Part shown: positions 8,576-17,403 of the stretch, in pieces | How positions within the stretch are numbered: the first letter of the stretch is position 1 | Layout: every line of letters starts with the position of its first letter | NCBI RefSeq assembly: GCF_030812255.1 | Contig: NZ_JAUSSH010000002.1 | Span: forward strand, 310,001-374,000 | Length of the DNA: 64,000 nucleotides | Direction: 5' to 3' | DNA from: Paeniglutamicibacter psychrophenolicus | GTDB lineage: Bacteria > Actinomycetota > Actinomycetes > Actinomycetales > Micrococcaceae | Made by a program: the position numbers and the translations under genes | Notes under the pieces: model-generated | Seen by the model: the letters and a program-made list of their open reading frames with translations, nothing else | Databases searched by the model: none | What the model was told of the DNA's origin: nothing

Positions 8576-9565
8576 ATGCAAGAAATATTGGATGAAATGT
8601 CCGAACGGATCTGTTACACGACTTCGCTCGGAGCCCAAGCCTGCGGTGACAGTCTAGAGCTGCTCAGTCACTTGCCACCAGAGAGCGTGGACTTGTTCGT
8701 TACCAGTCCGCCGTTTCCTCTCCTCCGGAAGAAAGCGTATGGAAACGAGGACCAGGAGCAATACGTAGCGTGGCTGGTTCAGTTTGCCAAACTTGCTTTT
8801 GACGCCCTGAAACCTACAGGTAGCTTAGTGATCGACATCGGCGGCGCCTATCAGAAGGGCTCTCCCGTCCGATCCCTGCATCAGTTTCGGGCCCTGTTGG
8901 CATTTGTCGATGACCTTGGATACTTCCTCGCTGAGGAATTCTATTGGCACAACACTTCCAAACTCCCTTCTCCCATTGAGTGGGTGAATAAGCGCAAGAT
9001 TCGTGCCAAGGACTCCGTCAATACAGTCTGGTGGCTGTCAAAGAGTGAATTTCCCAAAGCGGACGTTGGCCGGGTCCGTGTTCCGTACTCAAAGTCCATG
9101 AAAAAGCTGCTGGAGAACCCGGCCAAGCACTACACACCTAAAGATCGGCCTTCCGAACACAAGATCGGTGAGGCCTTTGGAATCGATAACGGTGGGGCCC
9201 TCCCTGGAAATCTCTTGTCCATACCAAACAGCCAGTCCAACGATCAGTACTTGCGAGATTGCAAAGCAATGGGGTTAGTCGGTCACCCGGCGCGTTTCCC
9301 TGAGAAGCTCCCGGCATTTTTCATTGAAATGCTGACCGATCCCGGAGACTTAGTTGTGGACTTTTTCGGTGGTTCAAATACCACCGGCATGGCCGCCGAG
9401 AAGTTGAATCGGAAGTGGTTGAGCTTCGAGCTGGATCGTTCCTATGCTGCACTATCAGCAATTCGTTTCTTGCCTCCGGATATGGCCGCCGACTCGAAGC
9501 GCTTAGTAGTAGAACAAATCGTTGCCGGGTCTTCCGCTGAGCTCAGCCCTAAAACATCCGGATAG
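8576..9565 (+). CDS. DNA methyltransferase, beta-class (N4-cytosine or N6-adenine)
   Basis: The 329-residue enzyme would transfer a methyl group from S-adenosylmethionine to an exocyclic amino group in DNA. The catalytic motif IV, TSPPF, lies near residue 43, and the AdoMet-binding motif (DFFGGSNTTG, an F-x-G-S/G-x-T form) near 263. Motif IV before motif I marks the circularly permuted beta class. TSPPF is more usual in N4-cytosine enzymes, but specificity cannot be fixed from sequence. The target recognition region would lie between the motifs. It is divergent from the helicase/ATPase operon and would supply the self-marking activity. The DUF1643 gene follows after 12 bp, so the two are probably cotranscribed. 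Confidence 0.85.
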   Translation: MQEILDEMSERICYTTSLGAQACGDSLELLSHLPPESVDLFVTSPPFPLLRKKAYGNEDQEQYVAWLVQFAKLAFDALKPTGSLVIDIGGAYQKGSPVRSLHQFRALLAFVDDLGYFLAEEFYWHNTSKLPSPIEWVNKRKIRAKDSVNTVWWLSKSEFPKADVGRVRVPYSKSMKKLLENPAKHYTPKDRPSEHKIGEAFGIDNGGALPGNLLSIPNSQSNDQYLRDCKAMGLVGHPARFPEKLPAFFIEMLTDPGDLVVDFFGGSNTTGMAAEKLNRKWLSFELDRSYAALSAIRFLPPDMAADSKRLVVEQIVAGSSAELSPKTSG

Positions 9566-9577
9566 ACGACCTGCCAT

Positions 9578-10060
9578 ATGACCAGGCTTCTTGCCGTATT
9601 ACTCAATCCACCTCTCACCTCAGGGGTTGCTTCCCTGCGTCATGTTGAAGCGGCACGCCTAGCACTGGCATGCGATTCCGTCTTGATAGCAAATCTATTC
9701 TCGGAGCCCACCCGCTCCGTGGAAGACATCAACGTCATTGGAAAATGTCCAGAAGGATGGACCCAATCCAGGGAACAGCTACTGAACGCACTGGACAGCG
9801 CTGACGTGTTGATGGGAGCGTGGGGGATCAGTGGACTGACAGGAGAAGCTGCTCGGATGAGGAAATCACAGGTGGCCTGGCTTGCACAGTCGGCAATGGA
9901 CCAAGGGTTCGACAAGCTCTGGACTGTTGGGGGCACACCCCGCCACCCATCTAGATGGCACCAATATGTCAGTGATAAATATCAGAGGGCTGTGGGCGAA
10001 ACTCTTGAACTACGCCTTTCATCGGTCCTAAGCACTGTCGATTTGGCTGATTTTACTTAG
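9578..10060 (+). CDS. DUF1643-like protein
   Basis: The 160-residue product resembles the DUF1643 family: the opening 'LLAVLLNPPLTSG' matches the family's L-N-P-S/P motif, followed by a conserved-type 'ALACDSVLIANLFSEPT' and a later 'LMGAWG'. The family's activity is unknown to me; it appears often in mobile DNA. It starts 12 bp after the methyltransferase stop, with no strong ribosome binding site, which suggests coupling. Its 3' end touches the end of the decayed repeat-protein gene on the opposite strand. Confidence 0.7.
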   Translation: MTRLLAVLLNPPLTSGVASLRHVEAARLALACDSVLIANLFSEPTRSVEDINVIGKCPEGWTQSREQLLNALDSADVLMGAWGISGLTGEAARMRKSQVAWLAQSAMDQGFDKLWTVGGTPRHPSRWHQYVSDKYQRAVGETLELRLSSVLSTVDLADFT

Positions 10061-10580
10061 GTAGGATTTAGCCTCGCAATAACGCTAGCTTGTCGACTGC
10101 GGTTGGCGACAAACCGAACAAGTGGATTGTCGTCTCGCGCAAGAGCGGCAAGGACGGCACCGGGGCCGCGGGGTTCATGGCGACGAGGATGGCGAGGTCG
10201 ATGCTGCGGCCTACCAGCTCCGCAAGGAGAGTCCACGGCGTTGCGCCATTGAAGGTGACTGCCTGGCGAATTTGTTCGTCGTTGTCGTCGGCGAGTGAGC
10301 CCAGGACTGCGGCGGGGGTGTTCGGGTTCGCCGCGATGGCGCGCTTCATTTGGACGTTTCATTCTCCACCCAGCAGGGCAAGCAGATCCGCGTTAGCCGT
10401 CGAACTGAAAGCAACATGAATTCGGACCTCGGCGCGGTTGTGCGCGACCATTTCCTCCAAGGCAATACAGTCGGGACCCGAACGACGGGGTGGCCAGCTC
10501 CAATTCGGCTTTCACTTCACGCACCAAATCCACCGGCGTGGCAGGGTTCTTTGCAGTCTGTGGCTTCAGCTAAAGGCCAC
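10057..10580 (-). pseudogene. decayed paralogue of the LRV-repeat protein, C-terminal part
   Basis: Minus-strand translation gives the C-terminal part of the large repeat protein found intact at 14191-17403, broken in several places. 'NPATPVDLVREV' (about 10510-10550) is in one frame; 'ALEEMVAHNRAEVRIHVAF' and 'LLALLGGE' continue in another and meet an in-frame TGA near 10365; 'MKRAIAANPNTPAAVLGSL' (from 10349) carries on; then a further shift near 10165 is needed to reach 'VLAALARDDNPLVRFVAN'. The intact copy has LLGG-like 'FLGGERRSVKVRRAVAAHPN' and 'ALVRFVAD' at the matching places. So there are at least two frameshifts and one stop: a pseudogene, not expressed as a whole. Confidence 0.85.
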
Positions 10581-10672
10581 TTGCACGGGTCTATTTCAAT
10601 TCCGGTGCAGGGTGTCGGGTAAATGGATGCAGCTCGGTAGAGGATGCTCTCTGCCGTAGGGGTTCTCTGGGT

Positions 10673-11395
10673 CTAGTCGTGATGAGTCTGTTGGATGCCC
10701 AAACCCTTTTGCAGGTCCCGCCGCCGCAACAGATCAACACCTTCCCAGGGGGCTTCTACCCGACCTAAATTCTCTTCTTTCAAAAACTGCGGTTGAAAGC
10801 CTCTTTTCTCAAGACGACCGTAGTGAACTTCCCAGATGTCCCCAGGACAAGGTATGAGCTTTCCGAGCACTAATCCACTGCTTCTCCACTTGACCAGAAG
10901 AGACAAATCGTTGAGGTTGCGGTGAGTGCTGATCCTCCCGTAAATCGTCTGACCCGCCAGTCTGCCGTGTCTTCCCTTCGGAGGAACCGCGTCAGCTTCC
11001 CTCTTTGCTCTAACTTTTCCCTCCTGCTCTATCAGTCGGTTCATGTCAGTGCGACTCACAAGTCGCAATCCGAGCCAACTAATGGCCCCTCTAAGTAGCC
11101 TGGCTCCAGGCAGCCAAAAATTCTGCCGCCATCGGCGGGAAAAGAATGAGAGCAGAAGTGCCAAGACCGTCACTCCGACGATCCAAATTCCCCAGCCGAG
11201 GAGGACAAAAAGAAACTGATGCAGACCACTCAATGAATCCCACCACCCGCCCTCCGCGAAGAAACGACTGTTCTCGAAGAGTGGAGTGACAGCACCGATC
11301 TGGACCAATAACGGAAGACCTAGTACGGCGAGAAAGCGCTTGATGTCTGGTTTGAGCCCAGGCTCGTCCTGATTGTCCTTGGATTGCACAGTCAA
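10673..11395 (-). CDS. hypothetical two-pass membrane protein
   Basis: The 240-residue product has two probable membrane helices: about residues 24-42 (LAVLGLPLLVQIGAVTPLF) and 62-86 (FLFVLLGWGIWIVGVTVLAL). The remaining 150 residues are basic and probably cytoplasmic, with no motif I recognise. It stands alone between the decayed repeat gene and a gene-poor stretch. Small membrane proteins with a soluble tail can be effectors in defence islands, but nothing in this sequence shows that. Confidence 0.6.
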   Translation of the reverse strand: MTVQSKDNQDEPGLKPDIKRFLAVLGLPLLVQIGAVTPLFENSRFFAEGGWWDSLSGLHQFLFVLLGWGIWIVGVTVLALLLSFFSRRWRQNFWLPGARLLRGAISWLGLRLVSRTDMNRLIEQEGKVRAKREADAVPPKGRHGRLAGQTIYGRISTHRNLNDLSLLVKWRSSGLVLGKLIPCPGDIWEVHYGRLEKRGFQPQFLKEENLGRVEAPWEGVDLLRRRDLQKGLGIQQTHHD

Positions 11396-12072
11396 AGCTT
11401 ATACGGGTAGAAAGCAAGGCTTGGATCGATCCCCTGACTCTTACGAATTGCTGCTTCGGGAAGGATGTCGTGTTAGCCCAATTCGGTGAACTGCCCGGTG
11501 AAGGAGTGCAAAACGGAATTTATCGGGGCATCGACTTCACCAGCACGCGCGCTGTTGACGCCTACGAGACGAAGAACTCCCGGGCTCGGACGACCTCGTA
11601 GGCTGTCTCAGAACTCTAGGGATATGTGTCTCCTGCCTTCGGGACCTGTAGCCCAGCGAATGCCACAAAACAGAAGGGGGCATCGTGCGACCGGAGATTC
11701 TTATAACCATGTGTGTTGAAACCTAATGCTTGAAATGAGCTACTCCCCGAGGGGCACGAGACGTACCGAAGCCATAGATTATGAAGCTGATCGGCTCCCT
11801 GCATGTGCAACCTTCCAGATGCGAGGTCGTCCCATGCTTTGCTGTCGCATCAAAGGAACCTTTGATGCTAATGCGGGGACTTCGATCCCTTGAGGGGAAG
11901 AGACCTAGGACATCGACCGAGAAGAGGTCCCAACAGGGGGTCATACTTCCTCCGTCGCATAGAGGACGATCCGGCACCTTTGCTGAGACATTCGTGTCAC
12001 TATCGGAGTTGGAGGGAAGCCCATGCGTCGGCATAACGGGGCTCGAGGAACGAGCGATTCTTCTATGAAGTA
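11396..12072. other. gene-poor stretch
   Basis: I see no supported gene in these 677 bp. A short frame around 11485-11600 reads 'YRGIDFTSTRAVDAYETK' before a stop and could be a gene fragment, but I do not recognise it. A perfect palindrome lies at 11847-11868. Confidence 0.4.
11847..11868. repeat. perfect 22-bp palindrome
   Basis: GCATCAAAGG at 11847-11856 and its exact complement at 11859-11868 are separated by AA. The size and symmetry fit a dimeric regulator site or a short hairpin. No gene starts nearby, so its role is open. Confidence 0.6.
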
Positions 12073-12384
12073 ATGCTGCAACCCATTACACGAACACTGG
12101 CCACCTTCGCAGCCACACAGCAGCAGGCACGCGAACTACTGAACTCGCGCATCGAATCGGTAACCGATCTGGTCAAGGCACGCCAGTTCGTGACCGACCT
12201 GGAAGCCGAACTTGCGAAGCGAAAAAGGAGGATAAGAAGGCTTACGTGCGTGCCACCAAAGACGGGTGGAGGATCGACGAACTAAAGAAACTTGGGCTGG
12301 ATCGGCATGTAACGAAACGTCGCCGACAAACACACAAGAGGCCTTCCGGTGTTCGGTCAACCAGCCAAACGAATGAAAATCTGT
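12073..12384 (+). pseudogene. small gene with a -1 frameshift in an A5 run
   Basis: The frame from ATG 12073 reads 'MLQPITRTLATFAATQQQAR' and on to 'DLEAELAKRKRR', then continues poorly to a stop at 12285. Shifting back one base at the A5 run near 12230 (codons CGA AAA AGG) gives a much better continuation, 'KEDKKAYVRATKDGWRIDEL', then 'KKLGLDRHVTKRRR', ending at TGA 12382-12384. The joined 104-residue product is helical and highly basic at its end, like a small DNA-binding protein or antitoxin. The shift may be a mutation, a sequencing error or programmed slippage (AAA can re-pair at -1; AGGAGG overlaps the site). It ends 19 bp before the next gene. Confidence 0.65.
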
Positions 12385-12403
12385 GACGTACTAGGCTGGG
12401 CCT

Positions 12404-13831
12404 ATGACTTCCTTGATTCCTGCGGGCTCATCGCCCAACGCTCAGTTGCAACAGTTCGAAACGGCCCTTCTTGGGCACCTAGAGGATCTGGGGCTTCCGT
12501 CCGATGGCATCCTTGTGGGAATTCCCCAACGCGCAGCAGTTCTAAGCAATCTTCCGACCGCCTTAAGCGCCCTCGAAGGCGACGAAAGAGACCAGGCGAT
12601 GTACATCAGCAAGATGATCGCCGCTGCATCCGCAGGCCTTTTCGACGCAGCACTCAACTACCTCTGGGACGAGACGGTAGGTGTACTTCGGCAGCGTGTT
12701 GAAACCTACGACCTTGGGTACTTCTTTGATGTAGCGGTTCCCTCTCCCGACCGCCGTAAATACCTCTCCAAACCCGAGGATCTTGCTCAGGTTGCCGACG
12801 TCGACTTGTTGCGAGCTACCAAAGAGATGGGCCTACTAAGCGACGTAGGCCATCACCAACTCGATGGAATTCGTTATATGCGCAACCACGCCAGTGCTGC
12901 GCACCCGAATCAGATTGAAATATCTGGCTTGCAACTGGTGTCGTGGTTAGAAACCTGTATCCGTCAAGTGATCATGGCTCCCCCTGATGAAGTTGCCGCA
13001 GAAGTGGGGCGTCTGCTCAAGAACATTAAGGAGAGGCGTCTCACTGATCTAGAAGCAGGGTCCACGGCCATCTTCTTCTCGAACTTGGTTCCTGATCGTG
13101 CTGATTCAATCTCTTCCGGGCTGTTCGGTTTGTACTCAGATCCTAATGTCGCCGCACACACGGCGGACAACGTACGTGATCTATGGCCCCCCATTTGGCA
13201 ATACATCTCTGATGACGCCCGGTATCGTTTCGGTACGCTAATCGCTCGACACGTGGCCAATGCCGACCACGATAGAGCAGCCAAAGGACGTGAACTTTTT
13301 GATCTGGTTGACGGTGGCTCATTCCTCCCAGAACCAGTCAGAGCAGCCGAAATTTCGAGGTCACTCGAAGCACTTCTTACCGCCCATCATGGATGGAACA
13401 ACTTTGCGACCGAACCGGCACCAGCGCGGGCTCTAGAAGAACTAGTGGGGACCCAAGGGGACATTCCAAAAGCCCTGGCAAAACGCTATGTAGAGACCAT
13501 CGTTGAAGTGTTCTTAAGCAACGGCAGTGGAATTACATGGGCGGCAGATCCGATCTACCGGCGCCTAATTGAGAAGTTTGATTCAACACAAGCCGGATAT
13601 GCGCTAAGGGCTTTCAAGGGCGTGAACATAGCGAGTCGTCTCCAGACAGATCTCGCCCGTGGCCAGTGGAAGAAGCTCTTAGAATTGCTCGAACCAAAGC
13701 TCACTCGAAACGTCGACCGAAGCCTGCATGATGCTCTCCAGAAAACGAACATCACTCCTGACCTTTTGAGTAAAGATAGGGCAATCCTCAATCTCGCCAA
13801 TCCTCCCGCAGTAAAGCTGCGCAAGGGCTAG
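12404..13831 (+). CDS. HEPN-like hypothetical protein
   Basis: The 475-residue protein has no family I can name. Between residues 150 and 190 is 'DGIRYMRNHASAAHPN', which fits the R-N-x(4-6)-H pattern of HEPN ribonuclease domains, followed by 'LQLVSWLETCIRQVI', the kind of helix that follows that motif in abortive-infection proteins. The rest is helical with no metal-binding or nucleotide-binding motif visible. It follows the frameshifted small gene by 19 bp, so a toxin-antitoxin type pairing is conceivable, though unproven. Its codon use is less GC-rich than the catabolic genes to the right, in line with a transferred defence-type gene. Confidence 0.65.
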   Translation: MTSLIPAGSSPNAQLQQFETALLGHLEDLGLPSDGILVGIPQRAAVLSNLPTALSALEGDERDQAMYISKMIAAASAGLFDAALNYLWDETVGVLRQRVETYDLGYFFDVAVPSPDRRKYLSKPEDLAQVADVDLLRATKEMGLLSDVGHHQLDGIRYMRNHASAAHPNQIEISGLQLVSWLETCIRQVIMAPPDEVAAEVGRLLKNIKERRLTDLEAGSTAIFFSNLVPDRADSISSGLFGLYSDPNVAAHTADNVRDLWPPIWQYISDDARYRFGTLIARHVANADHDRAAKGRELFDLVDGGSFLPEPVRAAEISRSLEALLTAHHGWNNFATEPAPARALEELVGTQGDIPKALAKRYVETIVEVFLSNGSGITWAADPIYRRLIEKFDSTQAGYALRAFKGVNIASRLQTDLARGQWKKLLELLEPKLTRNVDRSLHDALQKTNITPDLLSKDRAILNLANPPAVKLRKG

Positions 13832-14190
13832 CCAGATATCCTCGTTCTACGTGATTAGAAGCATCGCCCGAACGGTGTGTCTTCCAAGAAAAACGATCGC
13901 GAAGTTGCCAATGAACCAAAAGCTGGCTTGACGCCATCGGCAACCGTTCAACCACCAATGAAAATACAACAAAGCTCGCACTAGCCACGGCTGCCCCGCG
14001 TCCACATGTGCACGGCAAAAGATATTTCCTTCGGTCTTTTCCCCACACATGTGGACACCGGGACCCAGCCCACCGCCTGCACACAACGCCCGGGGCATCA
14101 ACATCCCGAAAGGTGACCTGAAGTGACCGGGCGACGTGCACAACCTCCACTCACTGGGCTGCATGTCGTCAACCAGATTCGGATGACGTG
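13832..14190. other. intergenic region with an 11-bp inverted repeat
   Basis: No gene is supported in these 359 bp between convergent genes. GTCCACATGTG at 14000-14010 and its complement at 14046-14056 form an 11-bp inverted repeat with a 35-base centre; it could act as a weak bidirectional terminator or be the trace of a mobile element. Confidence 0.45.
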
Positions 14191-17100
14191 TCAGTCGGCG
14201 TTCTCGGTCCTTGCAGAGAGCTGAAGTATTTCAGCGCCAGCGACCAGCGCTCGATGAGTCCTCGTGATGTCGGCGACGAACCTCACCAGCGCTTCGCCAT
14301 CGGCTGCAAGTGCATCAAGCACCTCATCTGGTACTCCTGGGTTCAGCGATACCAGAAGCGCGAAGTCGAGGCTCCGGCCTGCCAGTTGCACCAGCAGTTC
14401 AGCCGGCGTATTGGAGTTCAAGGCAATAACTTGATGCACTTCTAAATCCTTGTCGGTTGCCAGCGACCACAGGACTTCTGCAGGCGTGTTCGGATGGGCG
14501 GCCACCGCCCTGCGTACCTTCACGCTCCGTCGTTCTCCGCCGAGGAACTTGAGGATATCCGGTGGTGCGTCCTCGTTGTAAGCGACCTGAATCCGCGTCT
14601 GTGCCTTTGTAGCTATGGCCATCTCTTCTAGGTCAGCACGTGCCAGTCGCGATCTAGTTGGCTTCTCGTGACGTTCAAGCTCCCCATGATGTACGTCCTG
14701 GGCATTAGCCGAAGGGTTCTGGCTTGCAGCCTGGCGAACATGGGGATCATCATCAGTGAGCAACACTCGGAGAGCCTCTTGCGAGAGATTCGAGTTCCTG
14801 GCGACAGCCAGACGCACCACGACATCATAGTCTTGAGAAAGTTCAATCAGCGCCGAGAGCCCTGTCGCATGGTTCCCAGCAGCAGCAGCTCGTACATCTG
14901 AGTCAAGGTCAGTTGCAAGTAGTTCCAGAACAGTAGCCGACGCACGAGTGTTACCGGCCACCACTCGTCGAACTCCCTCATCGGCGCTCTTTGAAAGTCT
15001 CTTCAGCGTCCGCTCACCGGCACGCCCGTCGCTGCCAACCTCATAACGCATGTCAGGTTCGCGAACACGGCTCCTGGACAGCTCATCGAGCGCGCCCTCG
15101 ACCAGTGTCGTGGGTAGCGTCACGTCCATTCGGTAAGCCAATGCGTCAAGAATCGACAAGAGCTCTTGGTCGACACTGTCCACCAAGAGCTCCTGCGCGA
15201 TCGAAGTCGCCAGATCCGCGGGCGTCGCGGGGTTGCTGAGCACGGCGAGGCGCACCGCCCGACTGCGGTCCGTGGACAACGCCGCGAGCATCTGCAGGGG
15301 GGCCTGCATGTTCCCGGCCAGGATCTCACGCACATCGGCTATCCGAACGGATGCCAAGGCCTGTAGGACCTCCGGCGGCGTGTGAGGAGATGAGGCAAAC
15401 AGCTCACGTGCAGCGAGCGACCTGGACGCGATCATCTTGTGAATGAGGGCTTCGAGGTCCCCTGATTCGAGAGCGGTGTTGCGCGCCAGGGCGAGCAGAA
15501 CTTCAGGTTGCTTGCTTTCAATGAGCCCCTGAAGCACCTGGCGGGGCGTCGCTGGGTGCCCCGCAAGGAGTCGAAGAACCTGCTGGTCAAGCTCCGTCGG
15601 TGTCGGGGACCAATACGCAGAGTTGTGCTCGTCCTTGCAAAAACGCAGACGAACTTCACGCGACCCGGCTAGTTCCCCGAGAAACTCGGACAGACTGTCG
15701 TCTGTCTGCTCGAGGGTCCGCTTCAGCGTCGACCAACGTATCTCGGCATCCCCATCTTTGAGAAGCCTCGTCCTGACTTCGACATCGGACACCGGCAGGC
15801 TCCCAGCCACGACTCTGCGCACAGCTGCCGGTCGATCACCCCGGAAAAGGTCGGCCATCACAGCGTCGGAGAACCCGCCCTGCAGTTGATGCGGGAACCG
15901 GAACGGGCGACCTGAGATGTATGACCACATTTGGCTGGCTTCCGGTACCTGGACTCCAACCTGGTAAGCAGGGTCGGCGTGTAGCGCCCTGGACAAGAAA
16001 GTTGTGAGCCATCTCGTGTCCAGTGACCAATCTGCGCGATCCTGGTTGATCTCAACGGCGCCGCCAATGAAGTCGCGTGCATTGCCAGTAGTGACTGGCT
16101 GATCGATCATCGCCAATGCATCTGGCTGACTTCCCCTAGTGCCAGAGCCCAACGCGGTTGCAGATTGCCACGATGACCCTCGGTTCGTAGCCGCGGCTTG
16201 TTGAACCATCACGCTCGAATCGCGGGAGAGCGTTTCGAGCACATCTGCAGGAACGCGTTCGTTCGTCGCTACGCCCTCGCGTGCCCGCGCGTAGCGATCC
16301 TTGGCTAGCAACCGCACGGTGGCTTCAGGGGTCATGTCGTTGCGTCCCACACGGAACCGGATGTCGGTGTCGTCACTGTTAGCCAGTGCGTCCAGCATCC
16401 CTGGGCGAGTGTGTCGGTTGTCTGCCAAAAGCTGGTGCTTACGCCGTTGTGTGGCGGGAATGTGCAGGGCAATCTGAGTAGCGTTTGTCGCTTTGATGAA
16501 TTCATCGCGCAACCTGGGCAGGACTTCTTCAGGATCCCCAGCAAGGAGGTACTCAAGGCGCCAGGTCGGCGTCAACTGCTGCCGGGGAAGCCAGAGGCCC
16601 ACATGCCGGATCTTCAGGGCGTCGTCGAGGTCGAGCATCACATAGCCCAACAGTTGCAGCAGGAAGTTTCGAAGTTTGGGGGTCGATAGCTGGCCGTAGA
16701 CCTTGCAGTCGATCAGCGTCTCACCTATGAGCCAGTCTCCGTCTGCGCCGTCGACCAAGAGTGAGCCCGCGAAGTCAGGGTTCGGCTCGAAGCGGTCGCC
16801 ACCTGCGATCTGCGACTTCCATGCGTCAACTTGTAGAGTGCCAGCGTTCATCAGCGCACGCACGTCCGCCAACACACCGGAATCAATGTTGTTTGCGAAC
16901 TCATGAGCGCTCAATGCTTGATCGCATGCTTCTCCCAGCTGCCCCTGCAAAGCCATGGTGCCGCCACGGAGAATTTGTTCGCAGTACGCAAACAAGACCG
17001 CGGCAAGATCGAGCTGGGTCTCATCCTTGGTGTCGAGAAGAAGTCCTTCAGCTAAATCGAAGCTCTCGGCAAGGACAGTAGCTCGGTGGCGACCGTTCTC

Positions 17101-17403
17101 GATGTGGTCGGCTTGTGCAAGCAACCTGGAGACACCGGCGAATGACGCAGATATTCGTGCGTCGAAGCCGCCCAGTGCGATCCGGGCTCGAATGTCCAAG
17201 GCGGTCCCGGTCGTGGCGGAGTCCCCACCCTGAGGAGCAGACACCATCGCGGGGCTTCTTGTCAGATCCTCCAAGCCCAGGGAAGCTGCCATGGCTCGGG
17301 CACTGCTCGTTGGGCCACGGAGTGAAGATATGTGGGGCGAGATGCCCTCAAGGAATGCGCGCACAGGAGACTCTGAATCCCTGAGGCGATCTGACAAGCT
17401 CAT
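14191..17403 (-). CDS. PD-(D/E)XK-like domain fused to leucine-rich-variant repeats
   Basis: The 1070-residue protein has two parts. The first 300 residues carry a probable RecB-like nuclease core: an acidic strand (LLVDGADGDW), D232-C-K234 in 'LIDCKV', and Q250-x3-Y254 in 'QLLGY', which together match the D...(D/E)xK...QxxxY pattern of that superfamily. From about 305 to 1045 the sequence is built of about 24-residue helical units with recurring 'NPxTPxxVLxxLAxD' and 'VRxAVAxNP', the leucine-rich variant (LRV) repeat. The repeats would form a long solenoid for binding DNA or protein. A decayed paralogue lies at 10057-10580. A defence role is inferred from the setting; metal-dependent nuclease activity is inferred from the motif only. 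Confidence 0.75.
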   Translation of the reverse strand: MSLSDRLRDSESPVRAFLEGISPHISSLRGPTSSARAMAASLGLEDLTRSPAMVSAPQGGDSATTGTALDIRARIALGGFDARISASFAGVSRLLAQADHIENGRHRATVLAESFDLAEGLLLDTKDETQLDLAAVLFAYCEQILRGGTMALQGQLGEACDQALSAHEFANNIDSGVLADVRALMNAGTLQVDAWKSQIAGGDRFEPNPDFAGSLLVDGADGDWLIGETLIDCKVYGQLSTPKLRNFLLQLLGYVMLDLDDALKIRHVGLWLPRQQLTPTWRLEYLLAGDPEEVLPRLRDEFIKATNATQIALHIPATQRRKHQLLADNRHTRPGMLDALANSDDTDIRFRVGRNDMTPEATVRLLAKDRYARAREGVATNERVPADVLETLSRDSSVMVQQAAATNRGSSWQSATALGSGTRGSQPDALAMIDQPVTTGNARDFIGGAVEINQDRADWSLDTRWLTTFLSRALHADPAYQVGVQVPEASQMWSYISGRPFRFPHQLQGGFSDAVMADLFRGDRPAAVRRVVAGSLPVSDVEVRTRLLKDGDAEIRWSTLKRTLEQTDDSLSEFLGELAGSREVRLRFCKDEHNSAYWSPTPTELDQQVLRLLAGHPATPRQVLQGLIESKQPEVLLALARNTALESGDLEALIHKMIASRSLAARELFASSPHTPPEVLQALASVRIADVREILAGNMQAPLQMLAALSTDRSRAVRLAVLSNPATPADLATSIAQELLVDSVDQELLSILDALAYRMDVTLPTTLVEGALDELSRSRVREPDMRYEVGSDGRAGERTLKRLSKSADEGVRRVVAGNTRASATVLELLATDLDSDVRAAAAGNHATGLSALIELSQDYDVVVRLAVARNSNLSQEALRVLLTDDDPHVRQAASQNPSANAQDVHHGELERHEKPTRSRLARADLEEMAIATKAQTRIQVAYNEDAPPDILKFLGGERRSVKVRRAVAAHPNTPAEVLWSLATDKDLEVHQVIALNSNTPAELLVQLAGRSLDFALLVSLNPGVPDEVLDALAADGEALVRFVADITRTHRALVAGAEILQLSARTENAD

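Noticed and set aside
8411-8638. 75-codon minus-strand frame between the divergent defence genes
   Set aside because: It overlaps the methyltransferase start and leaves no room for its promoter; no family or ribosome binding site seen.
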